DNA from: Bolinopsis microptera
Lineage: Eukaryota; Ctenophora; Tentaculata; Lobata; Bolinopsidae
Direction of reading: 5' to 3'
Assembly: GCF_026151205.1 (NCBI RefSeq)
Contig: NW_026971797.1
Span: 1 to 50,169 of the forward strand
DNA length: 50,169 nt
Shown here: positions 1 through 11,082 of the stretch, in pieces
Numbering within the stretch: position 1 is the stretch's first letter
How the letters are laid out: each line of letters begins with the position of its first letter
Translations under genes and position numbers: made by a program
Notes under the pieces: model-generated
What the model saw: only the letters and a program-made list of their open reading frames with translations
The model's database searches: none
What the model was told of the DNA's origin: nothing

Positions 1-840
1 TGAAAAAATAAATTTTATTTCAGTAGCTGTTGTTTTGCCGGGGCCCCCCTCTGTTTTTAAAACCCTTTTTTTTGAATTTTTTAATCGTTTCCACACCTTT
101 CTCATACGCTCCAAAGCATGAACACTGTGAAAAAAAGGAGAGAGCTTAAAATCAAGATTGTTATGTTTTTTCTAGAAGGAAAGGGTTTCTTTAAATAATT
201 TGACCACAGTGTAATTTAAAATGTACGTTGTATATTTTTTAACAGTTTCTTTAATTTGCATTTTATATATTCATAGCAAAAATTTTATAAGAAAATTTAT
301 AGAAAGCTTTATATAGAAGTTTAAAAGCACTTTTGCATGTGGCTCACCCTACATTCTAATTTTCCTTTTCAATTGTAAATATGTAGGTATTACGTGCTTT
401 TGCACAGCTTTTTATCGGTTTTTGTGTTTTATTTTTTTGGAAGGTTTTGCTGTAAACTGATGATTTGTGGATATTATCTGTATCGATACGTTAAAATTAC
501 GAAAATAAAAACATTGATTAAATCTGAGTAATTTTTGTCTTCTTACTTTTTCAGACTAACTAGATTCGAAAGAAAATATGTCCCCTGTATTTTTTTGCTG
601 CAACCTGAATTAGCGTGCAAACTGTATGGTCTTTAATTTATAGTTTGGGATCAACGAACAGCGTAAAAAACCACTCCAATTATATTTAAGGTTAAGAATG
701 CTAGACGAGGAATTGAAAAGAGAGAAGATAATGGCAAGAAAAACGGCCTTTGAAAAAAGACCACAGCCCAGTAAAATAAACTGCTGAAAACCCAAAGATA
801 TTCAAACAAAGAAAAAACGATCCTCAAACAATTTGCAAAT
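1..840. other. AT-rich stretch without a supported gene
   Basis: This stretch is AT-rich with short T and A runs. A reasonable 3' splice acceptor (pyrimidine stretch, then CAG) ends at 554, and a weaker one ends at 20. The sequence after 554 is open for only about 25 codons in its best frame before stops accumulate. It may be intron leading into the Lys-rich stretch downstream, but nothing here supports a gene by itself. Confidence 0.3.
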
Positions 841-1797
841 CTATGATGTCAAATAAAACGAGTCCTCCGAAAAGAGGCCCACAGAAGCAAGTTAGCATGA
901 AGAGGAATCTAGCGCTATGAAGACTCTAGCGCTGAAGACTCGGAAAGCGAAAAACACTTAAAATCAAAAGCAACATAAAACACCTTCAAAAAAATTCAAG
1001 AGCATTAACCTCAGAGGAAAGGTAAAGGCTCCCTAAAAATAAAAGGCTCCTAAAAAGTAAAAACCAGTACAGTCAGAAAGTGGACTCAGATTTTTGAAGA
1101 AGCCCACAGAATCTAAAAATCAAGATAGAAGAGGGGACATCTCATGAAGTAAAACCTCCTATCAAAACCTTCGCAGTTTAGTCTGTTGTAAAGGAAGAGG
1201 CATCTGCTTTCCGAAATCTGAAGATGACATGATGGATGTTTTTTAACAATAAAGAGTCGGTAGAGGAAAAAAAGGTCCATAGCAAAACTGATGAGTAAAA
1301 AGAGAATCAGGCCTGTCCAGCAAAAATAAAAACTCCACCAAAGAACTCAGAGGTGGGCAATGTCATGGGATATTGCTGATGGCCCTGTGGAATCCTCTAC
1401 TGCCCAAAGATAAAGAACGACTCTGATTCTGAGGGGTGATTTGGGAGCAAGTTAAAAACCGCTGCCAAGCTCTCCCCCCAGAAAAAGAAAATCTTTGAAG
1501 ACTAGACAGAGAAAAGCGGAAAATAACAGAAAAACTCTGGACCCCTGATTTTTGAGGCTAGCCCTAAAAAAAAAGATAAAAAATTCTGAAGCACAACCCA
1601 GAAAGCAAAAAATCGAGAAAGAGAAAAAAAAGAAACACTGTTTAAAAGTGAGAGAAGAGGCCAATACCCAAGAAGGGTGAAGGACAGAGCAACTGTCTGA
1701 TGCTGAAAAAAGAAAATTAGAAAGATTTTACTAACAGATGTCCTAAAAGGATAGAGATTCATGTTTTAGAAACAATGTTTCTCTTGTTCTTGGTTGT
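841..1797 (+). pseudogene. Lys/Ser/Glu-rich coding-like stretch with many stops (decayed or error-broken exon?)
   Basis: The plus strand is purine-rich. Short runs read like a disordered, charged nuclear protein: EDSSAEDSESEK at 919-954, KTPPKNSEVG near 1329-1358, KNDSDSEG ending near 1436 and KLSPQKKKIFED ending near 1502. The last three lie in one frame, which also covers 1245-1797. That frame contains stops of all three types, about one per 18 codons, which is the chance rate for this composition. So only amino-acid composition and the SDSE-type acidic clusters argue for coding. Such clusters are typical of casein-kinase-2 target sites in chromatin and nucleolar proteins. The family is unrecognised. 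It could be a decayed exon, an error-damaged exon, or simply A-rich noncoding DNA. Confidence 0.27.
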
Positions 1798-2175
1798 GTA
1801 GCCATTCCTCCAAAATATCACTCAATACAACTAGAAAAACCTTTTGTTTTCAAGGGCTTTACTTCTTTCCCTTGTCCCTGAAAAAGGCCACCATGATATG
1901 CAAAGAAAAAAATTAGAAACCCAATTCCTGACAGGCATTGTTGGATTTGGTACCGTAAACCACTTTCGTTTGGCAGCAGAATGAAAGATACAAAAGAATC
2001 TTAAAGAAACACCTCCTCAACATTCATTTCATGAAATTTATCACATTCCTTAGAAACCCACCAACATGGCAGTTTGTTATGGCTGCTGGGGTTTTTTTGT
2101 TGCCTTAACTGCCAAGTTGCTTGGAATTGAAAAACTCGTTTTTGTTGGTTTCAATTTATGTGCCCTCCTTAGAAA

Positions 2176-3125
2176 AAAGTCCGCCAAGTCTACGAAATTT
2201 ATCGAGCAAGCCTTACCCAAAAACCCCATCGTATTGGGTTTGAAGCCCAAAGATGGGAGATAAAATTTCCTCGCCATTGATGTAGTAAAATGGCCTTGTT
2301 AACTGAGGATGCCTTTGTTGAAAGCAAAATATGTAAATTCCTCAAGGAATATACGTTTGTTTTCAATAAACACCCCCAGTCTGAATCATTTTAGATTTCA
2401 ACCCCTAAATAGTTGAGGAAAATGGTCCTGAAAAATACACCGCAAACAAAGAAGAATGCTCAACTTACGAATTTTTGGGACAGTTTTGGTTGCAGATTCA
2501 ACCAACTCCACTGGGTAAACATTACGAGAAACAGAGCAGGCTGATGAAGGAAATCCATTGATTGCTAGGGGGTTTCCCTAAAAAGTTTAGGAGGATTCAA
2601 AACATAAAACATTTGTGTTTTGCTCTTGAAAAAGGGATAATTTTGAAGAATTGAAGCAATTTACCCGAAAGATGCTCCCAGTTTCTCGGGGGACTTTCAA
2701 GGGGCCACAAATGTGTGTTATTCAGGCCGGAGATAACGTGAAGTCCCTGAAAGCAGATCATAGTCATCAAAAAAGGAAGGAAGAAGAGCTTTAAAAGAAG
2801 GTGAAGTTCCTTTACAAGATGGGTAAAAAAAAAAAGTATAAAATGATCGGTTGGCCCAGGAGGATTGACCAGATGGAAAGGGGACTTTACCCCACTCACG
2901 GGACTGGCCAAAAACAAGGGTGGTACAAAGCTCCAACAGCAGAAAAATGGGGGGTGGTTTCCTCGTAATGGAATTTGGGAAATGTGGGAACCCGTTCAAA
3001 CCGTTGGGGTTGTTGCCCAAAAAAAAAATCCAGTAAAAAAAGTTGATCTACCTGGGTCGTACGCCATTGGCACCGACGACCTTAAAAAATTTGGATGCTG
3101 CCCCATGCTTGTAACTTGGATTTGA
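2176..3125 (+). CDS. Frame-hopping coding candidate, product unknown
   Basis: Four long open runs follow each other on one strand. Frame 1 runs 2173-2391 with a single TGA at 2278. Frame 3 runs 2409-2558 (50 codons). Frame 2 runs 2630-2965 with one TAA at 2792 (112 codons). Frame 3 runs again 2865-3122. Chance runs here would average about 16 codons. The peptides are mixed and charged, for example RQVYEIYRASLTQKPHRIGF, KYTANKEECSTYEFLGQFW, FTRKMLPVSRGTFKGPQMC and a basic KKVKFLYKMGKKKKYK. I do not recognise the protein. No signal peptide or membrane segment is apparent. The frame changes suggest indel errors or a pseudogene. It may belong with the charged stretch just upstream, as that arrangement (disordered charged N-terminus, then a folded part) is common in nuclear proteins; that link is inference. 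Confidence 0.38.
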
Positions 3126-3607
3126 ATTCCCCCCCCATGCCCGGAGCTGTTTTTTCCCGTTTTTTTATGGAGTGGTTGTAGTTGGGGTGTTGGAAAAATT
3201 TTGGGGAGGGCTTCTTAGGAATTGGGTGGGGTGGAAATAAAAAGTGCTATTTCAAAACACAGAAAGGCGAGGTAAATTGTCACTTGATAAAATTTTTTGA
3301 TTTTTAACTATTTTTCTTGAACTAGAGTATAGGCAGGCCAGCGGGCAAAATGGGGGTAGAGCTTTGTGGTTTGAATAGATATGTCTGATTTTTTTAAAAA
3401 CTTTTTAAAGCTTAATAATTGGTGTTTATGAAAGTTTTGGTATAAATTGCCCCCTTTTTTCTAATGAAAGAAATATCCCTCGGGGGCCAAGCCCATCTAA
3501 GAGGAATTTTTTTCGACAACTGGAAGTTTTACTGATCAAATCTCTGCTTTATAAAGGAAGAAAAGATATTCAAACAGTATTGGGTATGAGAAAGATGCCA
3601 CCAGTAA

Positions 3608-3763
3608 CCCAAAGTACGCAAAGGTCACGGAGCACCAAGTTTTCCAGTTGGGGGATCCCCGCAGAAGGACAAGGGTTACCGGAAAGAGATGGTGCCCGAA
3701 AATGCTCTTTGCGGTTTTAGTGGTAAACCTGTTTTTGAGTCTTGTGAGGAGGAAACTATTTAA
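3608..3763 (+). CDS. Small exon-like open run, product unknown
   Basis: An open frame of 51 codons ends at TAA 3761-3763. Its C-terminal part reads KEMVPENALCGFSGKPVF followed by an acidic ESCEEET tail; its N-terminal part is basic. It lies about 480 bp after the frame-hopping run and on the same strand, so it could be a further exon. There is no clear acceptor directly before it, and another frame (KYAKVTEHQVFQLGDP) is also open here, so the true frame is uncertain. The family is not recognised. Confidence 0.22.
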   Translation, partial: PKVRKGHGAPSFPVGGSPQKDKGYRKEMVPENALCGFSGKPVFESCEEETI

Positions 3764-5466
3764 AAAAAATTCCTCACTTTTTGTATCTAAGAGTCGGGCC
3801 CCTAGTTTTCTTTAGTTTTCATATTAAAGTTGTTTTTTTTGATTTTGCTTGATTGTTTAGTACACAATTAAGCCCCCCGGGTTTTAGAGCAAGAAAAATT
3901 TGGTTGTAGAATTTTTATTTTTATATCTTTTTAAATCTTTTTTAGGGGAAAAAACCTGTAAATTATTTTTTCAATTTTTATTAATAATGGAGTGACCCTA
4001 AATTTATTTAACATTTGGGGAAAAAGGAAACCCCTCAAAACTTTATATCAAGGGGAAATGTTTGGGCCAATGGGACAAATTCAGATTCACCAATTTTCAA
4101 GCAAAATTCAAAAACCATTTTATGGACCTGGCCAAATTCTCAAAATCCTGGAATTTTTTCTCTTTAAATAATTAAATTTTGGTTTAAAAGAATGTTAAAT
4201 TATGGGTTTTTTTTTTGACTTTTCCAACCCCTTTAACAAAACCGTTTTTTTTTTAATGGGGAAAATTTTTACTGAAATATAAACATCATTTTAATATTTG
4301 AAATATTTTTTTACAACCCTCCCCTTTAAGCATTTTATATTCGACGTAAGTTTTAATGTCAAAAATTTTTAAAAATCTTAAAATGAAGCTGTGGACAGTT
4401 TAATTTATTTTTGATCTTACTTACTTTTTTTTCTTATTGCATTCACATCATGATAGAAAGGTCAAAACCTTTATTCACTTTTAAATTAAATTAAAATTAA
4501 CTTACCTCATTTTAAATTATTAGGTTTTGAATTCACCCCTTTTCCCCCCTTAGAAATCAGTTTAAACCAAATAAATAGAAAAATTTTTTGTTTTTTCCCT
4601 CCCCGGGGTGAAAAACGAAAATCGAATGCAATAAAATTGCCCCACTGAAAATTTTAAAAATTTTTGTTTTCCATAGGTAACCGGAAAAAAGAACAATTTT
4701 TTTTTCTGGCACGTTTTAACTTTGGGGACTTTTTTTACTGGGTTTATCCAACAGTTTTGTTCCCCACGTTTCCAGAAAGAAAATCGAAAAGTTTTCGTCC
4801 CGGATAAGCTGTGATATTCCAACACCAGGGACTCATAAATTTCACCCCCACCCTTTCAAGTAAACCTTAACCAACTTTGAGTTTTTCTGCCTCTTGCCTT
4901 TTCACACGTCACCCGGTTCCAGCTTTTCTAATTCATTAGGTTCCAGCTAGGGTCATAGGGTTTTCTGGAGCTAGGTTTTTTTCAATTTGATTTTAAGCCA
5001 CATTTCCATGTTTTTTTTGGTGTTTCAATGCACAGGGACCCAAATATTTCATTCATTTTCAATGTTTTTAGAATACGTTTTTTCTCAGTTTTTTTTCAAA
5101 AATTTTAATTTAATCAGGTTTTAAATTTTTTTAAACCAGACTTTTTGCCCGTTTGCCCAAAATCTAGGACCAAAATGTTTTAACCCCCCTAAAATTTGTT
5201 ACATAAAATTACGAAACTTAAATTTAACTATTAGTTTTTAATTTTAAAACCAATCAAACTTGGTGGGTATTTGTTTTCCTTTACCTTGCCAAAGGAAATT
5301 TGGGAACCCTAACGATGGTTAATTTTCTTTCTTTTTCTCCGGTTAAAGGTAAACTTTACATTTACCCCGTAAAAACCTACCTGCATAAAGGAAAAAATTC
5401 TCGATATTTAAGGTAAGTAAAACATGGGTTTTCAGATTTTAAAACATTTTTTACATTTTCCCCCCT
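3764..5466. other. AT-rich noncoding-looking stretch
   Basis: Dense A/T runs and short open frames only. One textbook donor match (AAG then GTAAGTA) sits at 5411-5419 but is not preceded by a convincing open run, and this motif is expected by chance every few kilobases. A minus-strand frame at 4562-4825 (87 codons) is Lys/Phe-rich as A/T runs would give and was not accepted. No other structure was seen. Confidence 0.3.
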
Positions 5467-5618
5467 TTGAGTTTTTTAGAAAGTTTTTTATTTAAACAAC
5501 TGTCCCCCAAAAACCCGGAAAACGTAAACAGCAAAAATGGAAAAAACCCCCCAACCAAAACAACAATGGGCGGTCCTCGGCCACGGAAAGAAAAAATGCT
5601 TACAAGGCTTTTTGTTGA

Positions 5619-5804
5619 ATGCCCTTCCCTCCTCCATCACGTGGGAACTGGTCCACCGTGATTTCTAGAAGCTCCTCTGACAAGGCCCCTAATTTATTTC
5701 CATTTGATAACAGCGGGAGTTTTTTCCAAATCGGAAAATCAGCGGATGTTTATATCTTAAATCATTTAAGAAAACCCCTTGTGAGATTCCGCCTTAATCT
5801 TTAA
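5619..5804 (+). CDS. Weak exon-like open run, product unknown
   Basis: A 61-codon frame reads as a mixed, soluble peptide with a Ser-rich start (STVISRSSSDKAPNLFPF) and a basic C-terminus (LRKPLVRFRLNL), ending in TAA. It overlaps the hairpin at 5636-5662. The family is not recognised, and a run this long is not rare by chance in this window. It is recorded because its composition is more protein-like than its neighbours. Confidence 0.15.
   Translation: MPFPPPSRGNWSTVISRSSSDKAPNLFPFDNSGSFFQIGKSADVYILNHLRKPLVRFRLNL
5636..5662. repeat. Imperfect inverted repeat (hairpin)
   Basis: ATCACGTGG (5636-5644) faces CCACCGTGAT (5653-5662) across an 8-base loop. The arms pair over 9 bases with one bulged base. 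The left arm contains CACGTG (5639-5644), an E-box-like palindrome. Its function is unknown. Confidence 0.5.
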
Positions 5805-5839
5805 GAAACCATCCCTGAAAGGAAACCTAAAGTTTTTGG

Positions 5840-5865
5840 AAAAACCATTATGACCAATGGTTTTT
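5840..5865. repeat. Perfect 10-bp inverted repeat with 6-base loop
   Basis: AAAAACCATT at 5840-5849 and AATGGTTTTT at 5856-5865 are exact reverse complements around the loop ATGACC. No terminator role is implied in a eukaryotic setting. It lies about 180 bp after another hairpin. Confidence 0.6.
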
Positions 5866-6195
5866 ATGTATCGAAGGTGGAAACCAATTTTTGTAAGAAC
5901 TTTTCCGCTGGTTAATCGGCGGAGGGACTGAAGGTTGTCTCCGTAACCCTTTACCAACTGCTTTTCCCCTTTTTTTTTAAACCTCGTCCGAATAGCATTA
6001 AAAAAACACAATTGATTTTGGTTGTGGTTTTTTCCTAAAAGCTACTCCCATATTTTCGTTTACAACAATTTTATCGGTTGTTGCCCCCCAGTATTTAAAA
6101 TGGGGTTCGTTAAAAACAACCACAATGACAATTTGCTCTGCCCAAAAAAACCCCCCTTGTATTTTTGCTGGGGGTTTTTTTTCGAATTAAACTAA

Positions 6196-6342
6196 GTTGA
6201 AAAAACCGGGCCCGAGGGGAAAATGGAAAGATTTTTCAACTTAGAATCCTCCGATTCTTCAGGATAGGTGGTGGAAAAAAGACCCTCCCCAATGGAAACC
6301 CCAAAAAATCCCTTCCCCGAATATCTCTCCCTGGACGAAGAA
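6196..6342 (+). CDS. Acidic/Ser-rich exon candidate, product unknown
   Basis: The frame is open from 6196 and contains one TAG at about 6265. It reads KTGPEGKMERFFNLESSDSS, then, after the TAG, EKRPSPMETPKNPFPEYLSL followed by DEEKN. An AAG precedes the start, though its pyrimidine tract is weak. Just downstream (about 6348-6366) a T-rich tract ending TTTTACAG is itself a good acceptor, so the end of this exon is unclear. The serine/acid cluster resembles the charged stretch near 0.9-1.4 kb, and both could belong to one nuclear protein, but this is inference. The family is unrecognised. Confidence 0.27.
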
Positions 6343-6369
6343 AAGAATTTTTTTTTCTTTTACAGGTTA

Positions 6370-9069
6370 AAAAAATGGGGATGGATGCAAAAATGATTTT
6401 TTATTCCTAACTTTTTAACCCAGGTAACTAATAGAAAAAAAAGGTTCGTTTTCCTTAAGCTTATCCGGGGCCAAAATTTACTTTTTTGGAAAAACCCCAA
6501 AATTTCAACCTTTTTTTTTTTCGGGAAAATAAAAACAACAACAAAATTTTCCAGATTATTATCTAAAATCTTTAATTTAAAACACCAATCCCCCCGTTTT
6601 TAATGGGGGTGCTTGCCTACTTTTAAAACATATATAATTTTATTTACAATCATTACTAATAATTATTAGATCTTGACAAGCCTATGAAGGCTATACTTTG
6701 AAATGCCCCAATCCTTAAACAAATAAAAAAAAGCTTGGATAAAAAGTTTAAAGATAAAAAGCTTGCATCACTCACTGCTCACTCACTGCACACGTCACGC
6801 TAATGAGATTTCTGGAGCACCGTGGTAAATTATAAAATTAGGCATGGTCCCAAATTATTTTAGTTTTCACAATCCAACAATTTACATCCTCCAAATTATC
6901 CCAAACGGTTAGTTTCAGCCCCTGCTGGGGCATGCAATGGAAAAAAAATGAAAATTAAAGAATGCCCTATTGATATTGTTTTTAAATTTTTTTTTAATGG
7001 AAGGCTTACTTTTTTTCGGATTTTAAAAAAAAAGAGTTATTAGTAAAATTTAAAGTAAAGGAAAATTAATTAAATGACCCTGTCGTGGAAAAATTTGTGG
7101 GTTTTTTTAAAGGCAAGAAAATTTTAAGTGATTTTTCATTAATAGAATCTGTTTTAAACGGTTTAAAAAGGGGTTATATCTCAAGTTTAATTTTTAAAAA
7201 TTTGTGGCAAAAATTATTGCCACTTATTCCAAAATAAAACCTACCTTTGTTTATTAGTGTTTACTGGTTAGGATCCCCGCATTAAATTTTTATTAAAACC
7301 AATAGGCCCGCTTCCGCCATTTCCAGCTCCAAATTTAAAATATTAAATTTTGGATATAAATGGCTTTTTTAATATTTCAGTTTTCTAGAAACACTGGTTA
7401 AATACTTTTACAAAACTGTACACTTTTTACATTGTACCCACCATTGGCCCAACTATAACACTTGTGGGTTTTAAAACTGGCACTTCAGCTAAATTGCTGC
7501 TTTTAATATAAAACCCTGGGGGTTTTGCTCTTGTACTGCCATTCTCCTTTTATCATAAACCAAGAAATTTTAAAAATTTTTTCGTTTTAATTTTTAAAAA
7601 ACCTGTTACAAACAAAGGTCTAGGGACGTAAACGTTCCCCCCCCCCAAAAAGTTGACCCCTATTTTTTTGGGGAAAGATTTGGTTTCTATTAAAAAATTT
7701 AAGTTAAAAAGGTAAAATTTTTTAAAACACCAAATTTTAAAGCAAAAAGCAGTTGGGGCTTAAAAATTTTACATAAAGCATTTTGGGTTGGTCCCCAAGC
7801 ACCACTTTTTATGGTCAAGCCAGATCTTTTTTGAAATCGTATTTTTTTGGTTTGGTTGACGTTGGAGGAATTTCCCCCCTACTAAAAAGCATTAATTTAT
7901 TTACAAAGGGTGGCCTAGAAAAAAGCTTGAATACGTCTGGCCAACAAGTACTAAGTATTCATGGTGTTTTTCTACACCCGTAATCATTTTCAAATATAAT
8001 TGTAACCTCCTAAAAATTTGGTAAATACTGGGCCCCAAAAGGGTTCTGTGTTTTGTTAATATGAAGTGGGGGGGCCCCAAACCCCAAATTTAAAAGGGTT
8101 TTTGGGCCAGCGTCTTGCAACTTCATTTAATTTACAAACTTTACGCCTACCAGGGCTTTAAAAAATCACAGAATTTTGTTGTCTGTATAAAAAATATGTA
8201 AACATGGAACCCAAATTTAAAAGTTTTTTTTTCACCCCCGAAAAACCCTTAAATTGGGTTAATTTATTGTCTGTAAAGTAAATGAAAAATGGTTTTTGGG
8301 GAAACAAATGGTGGCAAAAGGGTGCAAATGGTTTTTAAAAAAACAATAAAAAATACCACTGTATTCCTGCTTTTGCTTAAGCTGCTAATGCCTTGTTTTG
8401 TTTAAAAAGCTGTTTAGTTAATAGCTGCCTAATGCTGTTTTTCGTAAAACTCGTACGTAGTTTTGGTTTGGGGGACACCCTAGAATGCAAATTATAATTT
8501 TGAAAACCAGTTTTGCTCCCAAAGTTTTTACTAGGGCCCCCATTTTCCCTAAAAATGTAAATTAATGGGGAAATAAAAAATTTAATAACATTTTTTTTAG
8601 ATATGAAATAAAGGGAAAAAAAACCGGAAACCCCCAAAAAGGTTTGGGAACAGGGGGAAAATGTTCTAAAAAATAAACAAATTTTTCATCTGAAAATTTT
8701 AAAGGCAGTTAAAGCCAGTAAAAAACATAAAGGGCCCCTATTTAGAAAATTTTTTTCCAACCTGAAAGTTTAGGGCCCAATTCCCTTGGGAATAAAACCC
8801 TTTTGTTTTAACTAAAAAATTTAAATCCCTTTTTGCAAAATTTTTTTTGGGCCCCCTGGTTTTTTTCCCCCTTCTTTTTTTTTTTTTTTTTTCCCCCCCT
8901 TTTTCTATTAATTTTTGCTCCTTTTCATACGCCCCCACAATTTTTTAGAACAGGTTTTTTTCATCCCCTTTTGATGAACTATTTTTTAGGAAAACCATTT
9001 GGAAATTCCCCCAAAATCCCCCGGGGGGTTTCCCCGACTTAAAAAGGGAAAAGCAAAACCATAGCCCCC
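6370..9069. other. AT-rich stretch with homopolymer blocks
   Basis: Mostly A/T runs with GGGGCCCC-type junctions. A T18 run lies at 8875-8892. Short frames at 7783-7983 (plus) and 8377-8637 (minus) were inspected and show no recognisable product. The direct repeat CACTCACTGC occurs twice near 6770-6791. No RNA gene was recognised. Confidence 0.3.
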
Positions 9070-9420
9070 CCAGAATGGTGCGTAAAATTTTTAAAAAAAA
9101 ATTTTGCAATGGGTTCTTTAAAAAAAATGCCTGTAAAAATTAAAATAAAACCCCCCGCAAATTTTTTCCCAAAAAAAAGGCTGCAATTTTTTTTAAAAAC
9201 ATGCCTGGCAATTTTTATAAAAAAAATGCCCCCTTTTTAAATTTTAAAAACACGCCCCGCATTTTTTGGTAAAAAAAATGCCCCCCTTAAAGCTTAAAAA
9301 AAACGCCCCCCAATTTTTTGGGACAACAGCCCCTTGAAAAAATTAAAAAAAAATGCTTTTCCTTTTTTTTGTTAAAAAACATGGGGGGGTTTTAAAAATT
9401 TTTTAAAAAACAGCCCCTTT
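9070..9420. repeat. Degenerate tandem repeat, period about 25 bp
   Basis: Blocks of AAAAAAATGCC (variants ACATGCC, ACGCCCC, ACAGCCCC) alternate with GCAATTTTTT-type blocks. The GC-bearing core falls near 9078, 9104, 9129, 9155, 9180, 9203, 9228, 9252, 9279, 9304, 9328, 9353, 9380 and 9409, giving about 14 units of 23-29 bp. The unit is an A-run, a short GC core and a T-run, so each unit is itself weakly palindromic. Homopolymer length errors probably blur the period. Confidence 0.6.
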
Positions 9421-10738
9421 GTTTTTCCCCGTTTAAAAAAGAAACCTAGGAAAAAGCTCCCAGTTAAAACTTTTTTTTCTACCAAGTGTGTTTTTTCCCC
9501 GGGCCTTTTTGGGGTCCCCCCAGGAAAAAAGAGTTTTTTTAATATCCCCTATTATGACCTGCGTTTTTTTTCTCCCACGTTGGCCCCGACATTCGACCCC
9601 CGTGGAGTTTTTTACTTTCCAAAAAATTATTTTAAAAATATCCAAAGAAAAAAAAATTTGGGTTTTTTTAAAAAAATTTCTAAATTGAAAAAAAGTAAAA
9701 GTTTTTTTATTCTAACAAATTAAAAATTAAAATGCCCCTAAAAGTGAAAGTGGTAAAATTCCAAAAAGTTGAGTACCATTTTCTATTTCCCAAAAACCCC
9801 CCCCCGTCCCACCTTTTTTTTGTAAGATCACTGCCTTCCCCGGGAGGGTAAACCCCCCCAAATTCCCAATGTAAAAAAAAAACTTTTGGGGGGACAAAAC
9901 TATTTTTCCCCTCCCCAAACCCCCCTTTTAATTTGGGCCCGAAAAATATCAAAAACACTTTCCAAACCCCTTTTTTGGTTTTTTTCCCCGGAAACTATAA
10001 ATTTTTTTTAAAAATTTAAATCATAAAATTTAACACAGCCCCCTGTAAAGGGGTTCAGGGCGACCCAAGGGTTGAAAACTGGCCCCGGGGGGGGGCTCGG
10101 GTTCCCCCCCAAAAAAACCTTTTTTTTTCAAATTTTTTTTTAAAAAATTCCAATAAAATCCCATATAAGTTTTTTTCAACCGACATCCCTATTTAAAGAC
10201 TAATACCGGGAAGACCTTTCTCTTTTCCAGCCGTACTTTTTGATCCCTTTGTCACCCCCCTCCTGTGAAGGTTTGATAAACAAAATAACACCTAGGCTAA
10301 TCCTGTTGGATGGAAAAAGTTCTCCGATAACCCCCAACAAAGTATAAGGGAAACCCCCACTTTTATTTTGAAATAAAACCCAATAAGCCTACACGAAATA
10401 TAAGATTTTTATATTTTAATGTTTACCCCAAATGGAAGAGGGCAAAACCCCCCCCATTCAATCGTACAGTCCATTTCGAAAAGTCCGATAAGGTTATTCA
10501 AAAAATGCCAATCCCCTAATATATTAACCATTTTTAAATAAGAGTATAATTTTTTTAAATTTTTTAGGGTCCATCCGATTTTTTTTGAGTTTTAAGAGAC
10601 CCATAACTTTCAATTCTAGTTTTTAAAAACGGTTAAATATACTCTGAACTTTAAGAAATTCCAAAAAAATTTAGCAAACAATATAAAACTTTTTGGAAAA
10701 CATAAATTTACCCTGAAATTTTTTTTGTTACTTTTCAG
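9421..10738. other. Homopolymer-rich stretch, no gene seen
   Basis: C, G, T and A blocks dominate and short frames are artefact-like (Gly, Pro, Phe and Lys runs). The 3' end of the stretch, TTTTTTTTGTTACTTTTCAG ending at 10738, is a good pyrimidine-rich 3' splice acceptor leading into the next entry. Confidence 0.3.
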
Positions 10739-10860
10739 CTCAGCCTAATAGCGAAACTTGTACTAATGAGAGGAATAGTTTAAAAGGGACCCTATCCTTC
10801 AAGAACTTTTTGTGGTTTGAGCAATTTTACAGAAAGATGGAAAAATCCAAAGGGATATTT
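10739..10860 (+). CDS. Exon candidate after strong acceptor, product unknown
   Basis: The sequence follows a T-rich tract ending in CAG at 10736-10738. It is open for about 40 codons in the frame beginning CAG at 10741, reading QPNSETCTNERNSLKGTL followed by SFKNFLWFEQFYRKMEKSKG. The composition is mixed with aromatic residues, unlike a homopolymer artefact. It ends at a GT (10861) with a poor donor context, GTTTAA. The partner exon could be the open region near 11.1-11.4 kb on the same strand. The family is unrecognised. Confidence 0.3.
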
Positions 10861-11082
10861 GTTTAAAGAAAACCAGGGGAACACCAACTAAACCCCGGCC
10901 CCCGCCCGTAATGTTAAAAAATCCTTGAAAAAACCCTCCCCCCTCGAAATTATTAAAACCTGAAAAAATGGAAACGACAATGAAACAAAAGACAAAAATA
11001 CGTTTTAAGTTTTTTTTAAGAAATTTTCACAACCAATGATCAAGTAAAAACCCTTAACCCTAAAAGTAAAGTAGGGACAAAA

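Noticed and set aside
1452-1762. Minus-strand hydrophobic Phe/Leu-rich frames of 70-86 codons
   Set aside because: They are the complement of an A/G-rich plus strand, which automatically yields Phe, Leu and Ser codons; they are not membrane proteins.
841-3125. Possible reassigned stop codons (TAA/TAG read as Gln)
   Set aside because: Stops interrupting the candidate coding runs include TGA as well as TAA and TAG, at about chance rate, and frame changes occur too. Sequencing error or decay explains this better.
5411-5419. Consensus 5' splice donor AAG/GTAAGTA
   Set aside because: No convincing open run precedes it; the motif is expected by chance several times in 50 kb.
9070-9420. Possible CRISPR array
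   Set aside because: The units are contiguous and degenerate with no unique spacers, and no cas-like gene is present. The same applies to the 15.9 and 25.9 kb arrays.
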